Of a stretch of DNA of 64,000 nucleotides, positions 1 through 7,762 are shown in pieces (within the stretch, counting starts at the first letter, position 1; every line of letters begins with the position of its first letter). Origin of the DNA: Cyclobacteriaceae bacterium (GTDB taxonomy: Bacteria > Bacteroidota > Bacteroidia > Cytophagales > Cyclobacteriaceae); contig JAIBBC010000001.1 of the NCBI GenBank assembly GCA_019694875.1, forward strand, positions 1,371,501 through 1,435,500, given 5' to 3'. The position numbers and the translations under genes were made by a program. The notes beneath the pieces are model-generated. The model had not been told where the DNA came from, made no database searches, and saw only the letters and a list, made by a program, of their open reading frames with translations.

Positions 1-109
1 TACGCTGTTTCCAATCTATCCGCAATACACAGGCTATGAACTGTCTACCACAATTAAAGATCATGTGGTGGTTATGCTGGGCAAAGACGCAGCTGTCTAT
101 TTGAAGTAA
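1..109 (+). CDS. C-terminal fragment of an unidentified protein (5' truncated by window)
   Basis: An open frame runs from the window edge to a TAA at 107-109, encoding about 35 residues that end in GKDAAVYLK. The fragment lies 34 bp upstream of panB on the same strand, so the two may be cotranscribed. No domain can be recognised in so short a tail and no function is proposed. Confidence 0.55.
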   Translation, partial: TLFPIYPQYTGYELSTTIKDHVVVMLGKDAAVYLK

Positions 110-143
110 ATCGGCAATCAAAATTTTAAAATCTTAAATCGGA

Positions 144-965
144 ATGTCTGTTCATCGCTCGCAGAACGAAAAAAAGATCACTACGCATCAGCTCCAGGAG
201 ATGAAGAACCGGGGCGAGAAGATTGCGATGCTCACGGCCTACGATTACAGCATGGCGCGGATTATTGACGATGCCGGTATTGATGTAATCCTGGTGGGTG
301 ATTCTGCCTCCAACGTCATGGCGGGTAACACAACCACGTTGCCGATTACACTCGACCAGATGATTTATCACGCTTCAGGCGTAGTACGTGCTGTAAAGCG
401 CTCGCTGGTGGTGGTTGACTTACCGTTTGGAACCTACCAGGGAAATTCAAGCGAGGCCTTGCGTTCGGCTATCCGGATTATGAAAGAATCGGGCGCACAT
501 GCAGTGAAGATGGAGGGCGGCAGTGAGATTAAAGAATCGGTTGACCGGATTTTAAGTGCCGGGATTCCTGTAATGGGCCATCTGGGATTGACACCTCAAT
601 CGATCTATAAATTTGGTACGTATACGGTTCGCGCGAAAGAAGAAGCGGAGGCGAAAAAACTTCAGGAAGACGCGCGTTTGCTCCAGCAATGCGGATGTTT
701 TGCTATCGTACTCGAAAAAATTCCGGCCGAACTTGCCAAAAGGGTGTCTAAAGAACTGCTTATCCCAACCATTGGCATAGGGGCAGGGCCTGACACGGAT
801 GGCCAGGTGCTGGTTATGCAGGATATGCTGGGTATCAACAAAGATTTTAAACCGCGTTTCCTGCGGCTTTATGCTGACCTGCACACGAGCATTACCGAGG
901 CCGTGAGCAACTACGTGAGTGACGTAAAGGCAAAAGATTTTCCGAACGAAGAGGAGAAGTATTGA
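144..965 (+). CDS. panB: 3-methyl-2-oxobutanoate hydroxymethyltransferase (ketopantoate hydroxymethyltransferase)
   Basis: PanB transfers a hydroxymethyl group from 5,10-methylene-tetrahydrofolate to 2-oxoisovalerate, the first committed step of pantothenate (vitamin B5) and coenzyme A synthesis. The 273-residue protein has the family's normal length and a TIM-barrel pattern. Expected metal- and substrate-binding residues are present: Asp53 in [11 protein letters not shown], Asp92 in VVDLPFGTY, Lys122 and Glu124 in VKMEGG, and the catalytic Glu191 in IVLEKIP. The ATG at 144 is the first in-frame Met, and panB opens 34 bp after an upstream gene stops. No other pantothenate gene is nearby. It faces the minus-strand gene at 980 with only 14 bp between them and no clear terminator. 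Confidence 0.97.
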   Translation: MSVHRSQNEKKITTHQLQEMKNRGEKIAMLTAYDYSMARIIDDAGIDVILVGDSASNVMAGNTTTLPITLDQMIYHASGVVRAVKRSLVVVDLPFGTYQGNSSEALRSAIRIMKESGAHAVKMEGGSEIKESVDRILSAGIPVMGHLGLTPQSIYKFGTYTVRAKEEAEAKKLQEDARLLQQCGCFAIVLEKIPAELAKRVSKELLIPTIGIGAGPDTDGQVLVMQDMLGINKDFKPRFLRLYADLHTSITEAVSNYVSDVKAKDFPNEEEKY

Positions 966-979
966 TTAAGGTTTGTGAT

Positions 980-1855
980 CTAATACGACACGGTGATTCC
1001 GAATTTGGCTGCAAGCGGGGTTCTCCTCCCGTCCCGGCTAACCAAATCTACTGTTGACCATGAGGTTCCAAAAAACTTTTCGAAAGTGTCCGAAGTTTTT
1101 GCGTCAGTAAATTGTACATAAATTTTTACAGGTGAATTCTTCCTTCCGTAGGGTATGAACGAGCCTTGTTCGTTATAGTATCCGATAAAGTCAATGCCTA
1201 TAAAAAAGCCCTCTGGTGGAAAAGTAATTTCGAGGGACGTCAAATTGAGATTGATTTTCTTTTCTCGTTTGCCAAGTTGCATTGCTACATTCTTTTCCAG
1301 TATGTCTTTACCTGGCATTCCACTATCATTCGTATAAATGTGAAGCAGCAGAACAGCGTTAAACTTTTGGTCTTTGTAAGGTTGCTCAACACAAAAAGTA
1401 ATTGTTTCCAGTACCCCGGTTTCGTTGCGTGGATTGGTAAATAACTTCGCGTATTGATTAGAACCACCCGCAATCATAATGGTTTTCGCTTTGGCATCAC
1501 CAAGCGAGTTTTTTTCCCTTTTTCGGTGAGCAATCACTTTCACTTCTTCGAGCGCAGTGATTTCTTCCTCGAGAAAGATATTGGTATCCGAAAAATCAAC
1601 GCGAACCGTTAATTTTTTATAACCGACTGAACTGAAAACTAACGTATCAGTTTCCTTAACGGATATTGAAAATACTCCGTTCACGTTGGTAACGGTTCCA
1701 TTTGGGGTGTGGAGCACGCCAATTGTAACAAATGGTATTGGTTCTCTTGTGCCGGCCTTGTAAGCAACTCCAGACAGTGGCTGAGTTTGCCCGAAACAGG
1801 ACAAACTCACTGATAAAAAGACAATAGTGCTAGTTATTGACTGGATCGGGGCCAT
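980..1855 (-). CDS. exported protein with carboxypeptidase-regulatory-like (CarboxypepD_reg) domain
   Basis: The protein starts with a signal peptide (start taken at the Met of MAPIQSITS; an in-frame Met three codons upstream at 1864 is possible). An Ig-like carboxypeptidase-regulatory domain follows at about residues 25-105, with the usual pattern: GVAYKAGTREPIPFVTIG, then GVFSISV, then LVFSSVGYKKLTV. In Bacteroidota this domain is common at the N-terminus of TonB receptors and of free-standing envelope proteins. The remaining 190 residues are beta-rich, contain no plug or barrel, and match no family I can name. Its 5' end overlaps the upstream small secreted protein by about 26 bp, which suggests cotranscription. 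Cellular role unknown. Confidence 0.8.
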   Translation of the reverse strand: MAPIQSITSTIVFLSVSLSCFGQTQPLSGVAYKAGTREPIPFVTIGVLHTPNGTVTNVNGVFSISVKETDTLVFSSVGYKKLTVRVDFSDTNIFLEEEITALEEVKVIAHRKREKNSLGDAKAKTIMIAGGSNQYAKLFTNPRNETGVLETITFCVEQPYKDQKFNAVLLLHIYTNDSGMPGKDILEKNVAMQLGKREKKINLNLTSLEITFPPEGFFIGIDFIGYYNEQGSFIPYGRKNSPVKIYVQFTDAKTSDTFEKFFGTSWSTVDLVSRDGRRTPLAAKFGITVSY

Positions 1856-2075
1856 TGTTATCACAGTCTACAATTACATCAACAGTTCGTGTTTTCCATG
1901 TTATTCCTAGTAAACGCCACTCTTGTGTATGAACATGGTGCATGCAGCCTCTTTCATCCGAATACGTGTATCCGTCATCAACATCATTCCAACCGGTTTT
2001 TGCTTCCGCAAATCTTGGCATTGCAACGGTTAAAATAACAAACAAGATTAACGTAGTAAACTTTGTTTTTCTCAT
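1830..2075 (-). CDS. small secreted hypothetical protein
   Basis: An 81-residue protein with a clear signal peptide (MRKTKF, then a hydrophobic stretch ending near AEA at about residue 25). The mature part has about 55 residues, three cysteines and many aromatic, Asp and Asn residues. No family is recognised. Its 3' end overlaps the start of the CarboxypepD_reg-like gene, so the two are probably coexpressed. The region around it is poorer in GC than the neighbouring housekeeping genes, and an inverted repeat lies directly upstream (2079-2116). It could be a lineage-specific secreted peptide. Confidence 0.6.
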   Translation of the reverse strand: MRKTKFTTLILFVILTVAMPRFAEAKTGWNDVDDGYTYSDERGCMHHVHTQEWRLLGITWKTRTVDVIVDCDNNGPDPVNN

Positions 2076-2078
2076 AGC

Positions 2079-2116
2079 CTTAGGTGCTTTGGTTAACTTA
2101 ACTAAATGTACCTAAG
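2079..2116 (-). promoter_or_regulatory. inverted repeat CTTAGGT/ACCTAAG over a possible promoter
   Basis: Two perfect 7-base arms, CTTAGGT (2079-2085) and ACCTAAG (2110-2116), are separated by 24 bp that include the palindrome GTTAAC. On the minus strand the outer arm runs into TACATTTA, a 7-of-8 match to the Bacteroidota -7 box, with a TTG 21 bp upstream of it. The inner arm ends 3 bp before the start of the small secreted gene at 2075. The layout would suit an operator, but function is inferred only from position and symmetry. Confidence 0.3.
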
Positions 2117-2349
2117 AGTGATTTCAAAAAGCAAGGCTTCGTAAAAATAAAATCTTGATTATCAATAAGTTAGGTTTGTTAAAAATGGATAATAGCGCTT
2201 ATAAACTAGCAACCAGGATCAATACCTGTTAACACCATCTGTTGCATAAGAAATCTTGACATATCCAAAAAGTCTAAGAGCCAGAACTCAAAAACTCATG
2301 AATGAACAACTTATTATGACAAAAATCTCCGAAAAAGCTGAAAGGGAAC

Positions 2350-2700
2350 TTACAACCCGTACTTCTTAAAAATCTGTTTCATCTCCTCGGTGAAGAGGGG
2401 ACTGCGCTCGGCAAGCTCCGGGTTGCCGGTCTTTTTAATTTCGGTAATTAAGCTTGAGTAATGAACCAGATCAAGTGATGAACTGCGCAATTCGGCCAGG
2501 TCGCGCTTCATGAACTCTCGCTTTACCGGGCTGATAGCGACCGTGTTATAAAGTTCTTCGAGTAAATCCATCAGTGCATCATCATGCCGGCTGAGTTCGA
2601 GCAATCGCTTGTTGCGAACAGAATGAAGATACGTGATGATTGATTCAGTAGAGAGCGTGGCGCTGAAGTCAGTGCCAGGGAATAGTGGTGATCCGTGCAT
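2350..2700 (-). CDS. hypothetical protein, predominantly helical
   Basis: A 116-residue protein without signal peptide or membrane segment, predicted mostly helical (leucine-, glutamate- and lysine-rich segments such as LLELSRHDDALMDLLEELY). No family is recognised. The start is supported by a very good promoter just upstream (2711-2740) that leaves a leader of roughly 5-10 nt. It lies in the same low-GC stretch as the small secreted gene but is separated from it by 274 bp with no clear coding sequence. It and the CAP-domain gene are both on the minus strand, 42 bp apart, but its own promoter makes independent expression likely. Confidence 0.6.
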   Translation of the reverse strand: MHGSPLFPGTDFSATLSTESIITYLHSVRNKRLLELSRHDDALMDLLEELYNTVAISPVKREFMKRDLAELRSSSLDLVHYSSLITEIKKTGNPELAERSPLFTEEMKQIFKKYGL

Positions 2701-2710
2701 AGAACGGACA

Positions 2711-2740
2711 CAAATATAAACTTCTTTGTTACTCGTTCAA
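2711..2740 (-). promoter_or_regulatory. Bacteroidota-type promoter, TTG-N19-TATATTTG
   Basis: On the minus strand the -33 element TTG (2738-2740) is followed by exactly 19 bp and then TATATTTG (2711-2718), a full match to the TAnnTTTG -7 consensus known from Bacteroides and Flavobacterium. The ATG of the gene at 2350-2700 begins 10 nt downstream of the box, so the predicted transcript has almost no leader. Confidence 0.65.
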
Positions 2741-2742
2741 TA

Positions 2743-3312
2743 TTATTTACAAACTTCTATCGGAGTTTCATCTGTTACATCACCAAACCACACAACACCA
2801 TACTCCTTGTAGAATCCGATACCAATCGCATTCCATTTTATTTTTTTCCAGATACCATCGTTGATTATCATTTGGTTATGACCTGTGCTTTGCTTCCAGC
2901 CTTCAAGTCCGCTCTCTGCATCAGCACCCGCACTGAAGTAGTAACTGATCTCATAACCGTTACTTGGATAACCCGCTATCTCGCGCGGCTTGTTCCACAT
3001 ACACGCTGCCTGCTTGTGATCGGCTGTGTAACAGCATGATGTCCAGCTGCCTTTCTTCGACCAGCTGTGCAGATTACAACGCTCCTGTGTCGGGTCGTGA
3101 TTTTCCGCCAGATCTTTTGCGTGAACGTGAGCAACTTGGGTCAACTTGGCGGAAAGAGGAATGGTCTCGAGTCCCTTCGACTTCCGGTAGGCCATCATCA
3201 GGTCGTACAGTTTTTTTTCTTCAGCGGATAAGCAAACGGTTTCGGTTTGACGGATTTCTCCGGCAGCGGTCAGAATGAGTGTCAGAAACAGCAGAACTGA
3301 GGTTATTTTCAT
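2743..3312 (-). CDS. secreted CAP-domain (SCP/PR-1-like) protein
   Basis: The 189-residue product has a signal peptide ([18 protein letters not shown]) and then one CAP domain filling the rest. CAP hallmarks visible are [13 protein letters not shown] near the start of the domain, [23 protein letters not shown] in the middle, STGHNQMI with the conserved histidine, and [19 protein letters not shown] at the end. Several cysteines (for example [12 protein letters not shown]) could form disulfides, as in eukaryotic PR-1 proteins. Bacterial CAP proteins are extracellular, and their activities (lipid, peptide or wall binding) are poorly known, so none is assigned. It diverges from icd with 104 bp between the two start codons. 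Confidence 0.85.
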   Translation of the reverse strand: MKITSVLLFLTLILTAAGEIRQTETVCLSAEEKKLYDLMMAYRKSKGLETIPLSAKLTQVAHVHAKDLAENHDPTQERCNLHSWSKKGSWTSCCYTADHKQAACMWNKPREIAGYPSNGYEISYYFSAGADAESGLEGWKQSTGHNQMIINDGIWKKIKWNAIGIGFYKEYGVVWFGDVTDETPIEVCK

Positions 3313-3376
3313 GGTTTTTAGGTTATCAAATAACGTTCCGGATATCGAAATGTGTTCATTTCTACAGCGAATTTCA

Positions 3377-3401
3377 TAATTTCGAGTCCCTGAATTCAGG
3401 G
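3377..3401 (+). promoter_or_regulatory. possible icd promoter box followed by a 14-bp perfect palindrome
   Basis: TAATTTCG (3377-3384) matches the -7 consensus at 7 of 8 positions. It is followed by the perfect palindrome CCCTGAATTCAGGG (3388-3401), which ends 15 bp before the icd start codon. A transcript starting about 6 nt after the box would begin inside the palindrome. It could be a dimeric repressor or activator site; no regulator is identified. Confidence 0.4.
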
Positions 3402-3416
3402 TTAAACAAAACCTTT

Positions 3417-4643
3417 ATGAGCGATCAGAAAATAAGCATCAGCAACGGCAAATTAACGGTACCCGATAATCCAACGATTCCATTCATCGAGGGTGATGGC
3501 ACAGGCGTAGACATCTGGCCTGCATCCCGCCACGTGTTCGACAAGGCTATAGAAAAGGCCTATGGCGGCAAACGCAAGATCAACTGGAAAGAAGTGTTGG
3601 CCGGTGAGAAGGCTTTTAACAAAACCGGTAACTGGATGCCCGAAGAAACGCTGACAGCTTTCAAAGAATACCTGGTCGGCATCAAAGGTCCGCTCACAAC
3701 TCCGGTTGGCGGAGGGATTCGTTCGCTCAACGTTGCACTTCGTCAGGATCTTGACTTGTACGCTTGTGTTCGCCCGGTGCAGTGGTTTAAAGGAGTTCCT
3801 TCTCCCGTAAAAGAGCCGCATAAAACCAACATGACCATCTTCCGTGAAAACACCGAAGATATTTATGCAGGTATTGAGTTTCAGGAAGGTTCTGAAGACA
3901 ATAAGAAATTCATGAAGCTGTTTCAGGAAAATTATCCGAAGCAGTATAAAAAAATCCGTTTCCCGGAATCATCCGGAATCGGCATCAAGCCGGTATCGAA
4001 AGAAGGTACCGAGCGTTTGGTTCGCGCTGCGATCGATTATGCCATTGCGCAGAAGAAGCCTAATGTAACGCTTGTTCACAAAGGAAACATCATGAAGTTC
4101 ACCGAAGGTGGCTTCCGCGACTGGGGCTATGCACTTGCCAAAAATGAATATGGCGCAGTTGAGATTGATGGCGGCCCATGGATGGAAATTAACAAGGGTG
4201 GTCACAAGATCGTTGTCAAAGATTCAATTGCCGATGCATTCCTTCAGCAGATTCTGTTGCGTCCGGATGAATATTCAGTAGTGGCAACGCTCAACCTGAA
4301 TGGTGATTATATTTCTGATGCGCTTGCCGCAATCGTGGGGGGTATCGGTATCGCTCCGGGAGGTAACATCAACTATAACACCGGTTTCGCAATTTTCGAA
4401 GCAACACATGGAACTGCGCCAAAGTATGCCGGTCAGGATAAAGTAAACCCGGGTTCGGTAATTCTTTCAGGTGTGATGATGCTTGAATACATGGGCTGGC
4501 AGGAAGCTGCTGACCTGATTATTAAAGGTTTGGAGGGCGCCATCTCTTCTAAAAAAGTTACGTACGATTTCCATCGTTTGATGGAAGGTGCTACGCTGCT
4601 GAAGTGTTCAGAGTTTGCGAATGAAGTTGTAAAGAATTTCTAA
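3417..4643 (+). CDS. icd: isocitrate dehydrogenase, NADP-dependent (E. coli Icd type)
   Basis: Icd oxidatively decarboxylates isocitrate to 2-oxoglutarate in the TCA cycle, producing NADPH. The start is set at the ATG at 3417 (MSDQKISIS), giving 408 residues close to the 416 of E. coli Icd; the frame is open upstream but that part has no homology-like character. Signature segments are the substrate loop [13 protein letters not shown] with Ser103, equivalent to the phosphorylatable Ser113 of E. coli, and [17 protein letters not shown], whose Lys-Tyr pair marks NADP specificity. No isocitrate dehydrogenase kinase gene is in the window. A terminator follows at 4669. Confidence 0.96.
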   Translation: MSDQKISISNGKLTVPDNPTIPFIEGDGTGVDIWPASRHVFDKAIEKAYGGKRKINWKEVLAGEKAFNKTGNWMPEETLTAFKEYLVGIKGPLTTPVGGGIRSLNVALRQDLDLYACVRPVQWFKGVPSPVKEPHKTNMTIFRENTEDIYAGIEFQEGSEDNKKFMKLFQENYPKQYKKIRFPESSGIGIKPVSKEGTERLVRAAIDYAIAQKKPNVTLVHKGNIMKFTEGGFRDWGYALAKNEYGAVEIDGGPWMEINKGGHKIVVKDSIADAFLQQILLRPDEYSVVATLNLNGDYISDALAAIVGGIGIAPGGNINYNTGFAIFEATHGTAPKYAGQDKVNPGSVILSGVMMLEYMGWQEAADLIIKGLEGAISSKKVTYDFHRLMEGATLLKCSEFANEVVKNF

Positions 4644-4668
4644 GCGGAATCTTAATCATGAAATTGGC

Positions 4669-4700
4669 CCCGGTTCTAAAAAGGATCGGGTTTTTTTTTT
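4669..4700 (+). terminator. intrinsic terminator after icd
   Basis: An 8-bp stem (CCCGGTTC 4669-4676, GGATCGGG 4683-4690, two G-U pairs) with a 6-base loop is followed directly by ten T residues. It lies 25 bp past the icd stop codon. Confidence 0.8.
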
Positions 4701-4720
4701 GCTCGCAAAAGAAAAAGGCA

Positions 4721-4797
4721 CCACGAACGCTGCGCACCTCCCCGCTGCTAACCGCCTTCCATCGCTCATTCTCCGGTTTGCGCCACACCGTTCGTGG
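4721..4797. repeat. GC-rich intergenic block bounded by a 9-bp inverted repeat
   Basis: Between the icd terminator and the GH97 gene lies about 110 bp visibly richer in GC than its surroundings. It is bounded by CCACGAACG (4721-4729) and CGTTCGTGG (4789-4797), a perfect 9-bp inverted repeat, with a GCTGCG(C) motif recurring inside and just outside. Short frames are open on both strands but look non-coding. It could be a dispersed intergenic repeat, a remnant of one, or a structured RNA; only one copy is in the window. Confidence 0.35.
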
Positions 4798-4838
4798 ACG
4801 TCCGCGCTGCGGCTTCGAGAGGAGTGGCAGGTATTTTA

Positions 4839-4846
4839 TATTTTTG
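4839..4846 (+). promoter_or_regulatory. -7 promoter box TATTTTTG upstream of GH97 gene
   Basis: TATTTTTG matches TAnnTTTG at all positions and lies 13 bp before the GH97 ATG. No TTG occurs at the expected -33 position. Predicted leader is about 7 nt. Confidence 0.4.
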
Positions 4847-4859
4847 ATTGAACTAAACT

Positions 4860-6833
4860 ATGAAGTCAGTACTGTTAATATTTCTGTTGCTTGTTAGTCT
4901 GATAGCAACATCGCAGTCACTCTTTCGACTAGAATCCCTTGGCGGAAACATCACGGTTCAGATTTCCATCAAAGACACACTGAAATATTCCGTTTCAATT
5001 GAGAATACTCCTGTCATTTCAAATGCTCACGCGGCTATGAAATTAAGCGCGGGTGAGTGGCTCGGGGTTAACAATAAGTTGAAGAGAATTAGCAAGCGTA
5101 GCGTAAACGAGGTAATCGAAAACCCTGTTCCGTTCAAAAGGAAACTTATCCCGGATCATTACAATGAACTTACAATCGAATTTAAAAATCAATTTGAGGT
5201 ACAGTTCAGGGTGTATGACGATGGCGTTGCATACCGGTTTAAAACATCAAAAAAAGATTCGATTACGGTCGTAAAAGAAATTTCTACGTTTGATTTTACC
5301 GATGGCGGCACCGTGTATTGGCCGGAAGTTCAGAAGCGTGAGGATTGCGATATCTATCACACCAGCTTCGAAGAACCTTACAAAATATTGCCGGTCAGTG
5401 AAGTTAAGTCGACCTCTATGGCGTTTAGTCCGGTGTTGGTTGATGTCGGAAAAGCAAAAATCTTATTAACGGAATCTGATCTTCTTGATTACCCCGGAAT
5501 GTTTTTAAAAGGATCAAAGGGGAAAATTTTACAAGGCGAGTTTGCGGCATACCCGGATCAAGAAATTGTTCAGGGCGGGGAATTCAAACAATGGGTAGTG
5601 AAGTCGCGAAAGCCTTACATCGCCAAAACAAAAGGAGCACGAACGTTTCCCTGGCGTGTAATCGGCATCGCGCAGCAGGATAAAGATTTGCTGATGAACG
5701 ATATAGTATATCGCCTTGCCTCACCACCTGCACAAAAAGACTGGAGTTGGGTTAAACCGGGTATCAGTACGGAAGAGTGGATTAATGGAATCAACCTGCA
5801 CGGCATTGATTTCAAAGCCGGGTATAATACTGCTTCTTACAAGTACTATATCGACTTCGCTGCAGATGCTGGATTGGATTACGTAATGCTTGATGCGGGC
5901 TGGTCGGACGTTAACGATTTATTCAAAATCACTCCGGGCATGGATCTGAAAGAAATTGCTGCGTATGCAAAATCAAAAAACATCAGCCTTGTGATGTGGA
6001 CACTGGCGATGACGCTCGACCGGCAACTGGAGGAGGCATTGAAAATGTTCAGCGAGTTAAACGTAGCAGTTGTGATGACGGATTTTATGGATCGCGATGA
6101 TCAGAAGATGGTTAACTTCTATTCCCGGGTCGCGGAAGCAACTGCGCGTTACAAAATGATGACGATGTTTCACGGAGCATTTAAAAGTGCGGGCTTCGAA
6201 CGCACATGGCCAAATGCAGTAACACGCGAAGGCGTTATTGGAACCGAGTACAATATCTGGAGCGATAAGGCGAATCCCGAACATGATTTACTGATACCCT
6301 TTATCCGTATGAGTTCCGGAGTTATGGACTATGAACCCGGGCTGATGAGCAATGCAAATAAAGACAGTTTTAAATCATCACGTGATCTGGTGATGTCGCA
6401 GGGTACACGGGCACATCAGCTTGCCATGTTCATCGTATATGAAAGCCCGCTGCAATTGTTTTGTGGTAACCCGTCTGATGCCTGGAAAGAAAAAGGCTTT
6501 ATGAAGTTCCTGGTATCGTTCCCCACCACGTGGGATGAGACCATTGTGCTTGACGCCAAGCTTGGCGATTATATTCTTGTTGCGCGAAGAAAAGACAGCG
6601 AGTGGTTCATTGCCGCCCTTGGCGATTGGACGCCACGTGAGTTTAAAGTTGATCTCGGTTTTCTTGGCGAAGGAGAATTCGATGTTACAACGGTTATGGA
6701 TGGTATCAATGCGGAAAAATATCCCGCTGACTACACGATCAATAAGCTTAGCATTTCCAGAAAAGACGAACTAAACGTACAAATGGCACCCGGAGGGGGC
6801 TACGTTGCGCACCTTACACCTCATAAATACTAG
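4860..6833 (+). CDS. glycoside hydrolase family 97, probably retaining alpha-galactosidase/alpha-glucosidase type
   Basis: A 657-residue periplasmic glycosidase. A signal peptide (residues 1-19, ending near TSQS) is followed by a beta-rich GH97 N domain (about 22-280), a TIM-barrel catalytic domain (about 300-570, with YVMLDAGWSD and LVMWT) and a beta-rich C-terminal domain ending in GGGYVAHL. GH97 comprises inverting enzymes such as SusB and retaining ones. Here VVMTDFMDRDDQ carries Asp408, in the place of the nucleophile of the retaining subgroup, and REGVIGTEYN carries Glu463, a likely acid/base. I therefore infer a retaining enzyme acting on alpha-linked galactosides or glucosides; the substrate is not provable here. 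No SusC/SusD pair or other glycosidase is adjacent, so it is not part of a recognisable polysaccharide-utilisation locus. Confidence 0.93.
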   Translation: MKSVLLIFLLLVSLIATSQSLFRLESLGGNITVQISIKDTLKYSVSIENTPVISNAHAAMKLSAGEWLGVNNKLKRISKRSVNEVIENPVPFKRKLIPDHYNELTIEFKNQFEVQFRVYDDGVAYRFKTSKKDSITVVKEISTFDFTDGGTVYWPEVQKREDCDIYHTSFEEPYKILPVSEVKSTSMAFSPVLVDVGKAKILLTESDLLDYPGMFLKGSKGKILQGEFAAYPDQEIVQGGEFKQWVVKSRKPYIAKTKGARTFPWRVIGIAQQDKDLLMNDIVYRLASPPAQKDWSWVKPGISTEEWINGINLHGIDFKAGYNTASYKYYIDFAADAGLDYVMLDAGWSDVNDLFKITPGMDLKEIAAYAKSKNISLVMWTLAMTLDRQLEEALKMFSELNVAVVMTDFMDRDDQKMVNFYSRVAEATARYKMMTMFHGAFKSAGFERTWPNAVTREGVIGTEYNIWSDKANPEHDLLIPFIRMSSGVMDYEPGLMSNANKDSFKSSRDLVMSQGTRAHQLAMFIVYESPLQLFCGNPSDAWKEKGFMKFLVSFPTTWDETIVLDAKLGDYILVARRKDSEWFIAALGDWTPREFKVDLGFLGEGEFDVTTVMDGINAEKYPADYTINKLSISRKDELNVQMAPGGGYVAHLTPHKY

Positions 6834-7026
6834 GAGTTACTCCTATCGCAAATTGCTCTCTTTAGCTACCGCTCTGCAAACAGCGTATTATGTGTGTCTA
6901 AATACCTTGTTTTTTCGTCAAACGGAACAAGCTGAAACGCAACCAAAGGTTACTGTTCCCGTATATTTCGTATTCTAACCAGGGAAAAACCTGATTAAAC
7001 AACCAAAACAAATTAACTAATTTAAA

Positions 7027-7629
7027 ATGAACAGATTAACAAAATCAGTTGCAAGTGTGATGCTTGCTGTGTCGGCTTTAACATTCTTTAGCTGCGATGA
7101 CGATTCGACAAACGTAATCGGGCTTAACGATGCAGCGCAGTACGGAAAAATTACGGTGAAATTAGAGGGCAAGCGTCCGGATGGTGTTGATTTTACCAAG
7201 AAGATTGAGTTTCGCTTTATGCCAGAAGAAGGGCCGCAGTATTCCTCAATTTCTTATGACGGAAATGCATACTTCTTTGTACAGCGTCATCATGGAGCGG
7301 TGAATGAGTCGCATAACGACAACTATGCAGGGTTCAATCTGCAGGCGGATGTTGACACACAAACTCCGGTTACAGGAAGCTTCTATATGTACACTTCGGT
7401 GATCGATGAAGATGACAACGTTTATTTCTACCTGAATGATGAATTCACCGTGGACATGGCAGACGTAACAAACTTCAACTATAGCGAGGGTACCGGTAAG
7501 CTTAAGTATTCATTTACTACCCAGCTTGATGCCAACAGTAACAGTACAGGTAATGACCTGACCGTTACCGTTGAAGCTAATGTAAACGTATTTGAAGGCC
7601 TGAATGGTAACTTTGGTGGTAATCTTTAA
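7027..7629 (+). CDS. hypothetical lipoprotein
   Basis: A 200-residue protein with a lipoprotein signal: the hydrophobic stretch runs to LTFFSC with Cys23 as the lipidation site, followed by Asp residues (CDDD), an acidic pattern often seen in surface-exposed Bacteroidota lipoproteins. The mature part is beta-rich and acidic, with alternating polar and aromatic residues, and matches no family I recognise. It lies 193 bp after the GH97 gene, so it need not be coexpressed with it. A strong terminator follows 25 bp after the stop. Confidence 0.7.
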   Translation: MNRLTKSVASVMLAVSALTFFSCDDDSTNVIGLNDAAQYGKITVKLEGKRPDGVDFTKKIEFRFMPEEGPQYSSISYDGNAYFFVQRHHGAVNESHNDNYAGFNLQADVDTQTPVTGSFYMYTSVIDEDDNVYFYLNDEFTVDMADVTNFNYSEGTGKLKYSFTTQLDANSNSTGNDLTVTVEANVNVFEGLNGNFGGNL

Positions 7630-7654
7630 TAACAGATTTACGAAACATAAGAAG

Positions 7655-7677
7655 GGGTGCTAAGGCACCCTTTTTTT
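7655..7677 (+). terminator. intrinsic terminator after the lipoprotein gene
   Basis: A 6-bp GC-rich stem, GGGTGC (7655-7660) and GCACCC (7665-7670), with loop TAAG and seven T residues after it. Confidence 0.85.
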
Positions 7678-7729
7678 GTGACCGGCTTGATATAAAAGCC
7701 TCCGTTAAAAGAGATTTGCGGGATTTCAC

Positions 7730-7737
7730 TATTTTTG
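7730..7737 (+). promoter_or_regulatory. -7 promoter box TATTTTTG upstream of glutamate dehydrogenase
   Basis: A full match to TAnnTTTG 25 bp before the ATG at 7763 and downstream of a terminator, where a promoter is expected. A TTG occurs upstream only at a non-standard distance (11 bp). Confidence 0.45.
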
Positions 7738-7762
7738 CAACCGTTTTCGAACACAAATTTTT

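Noticed and set aside
2298-2369. A 23-codon plus-strand frame (MNEQLIMTKISEKAE...) downstream of a TAGGTTTG box at 2171-2178
   Set aside because: Very short, overlaps the 3' end of the minus-strand gene at 2350, and the box is more than 100 bp away; coding cannot be supported.
4591-4897. Open frames on both strands across the GC-rich block between icd and GH97
   Set aside because: Both overlap the terminator and neighbouring gene ends, have Arg/Pro/Ser-rich composition typical of non-coding GC-rich DNA, and no domain.
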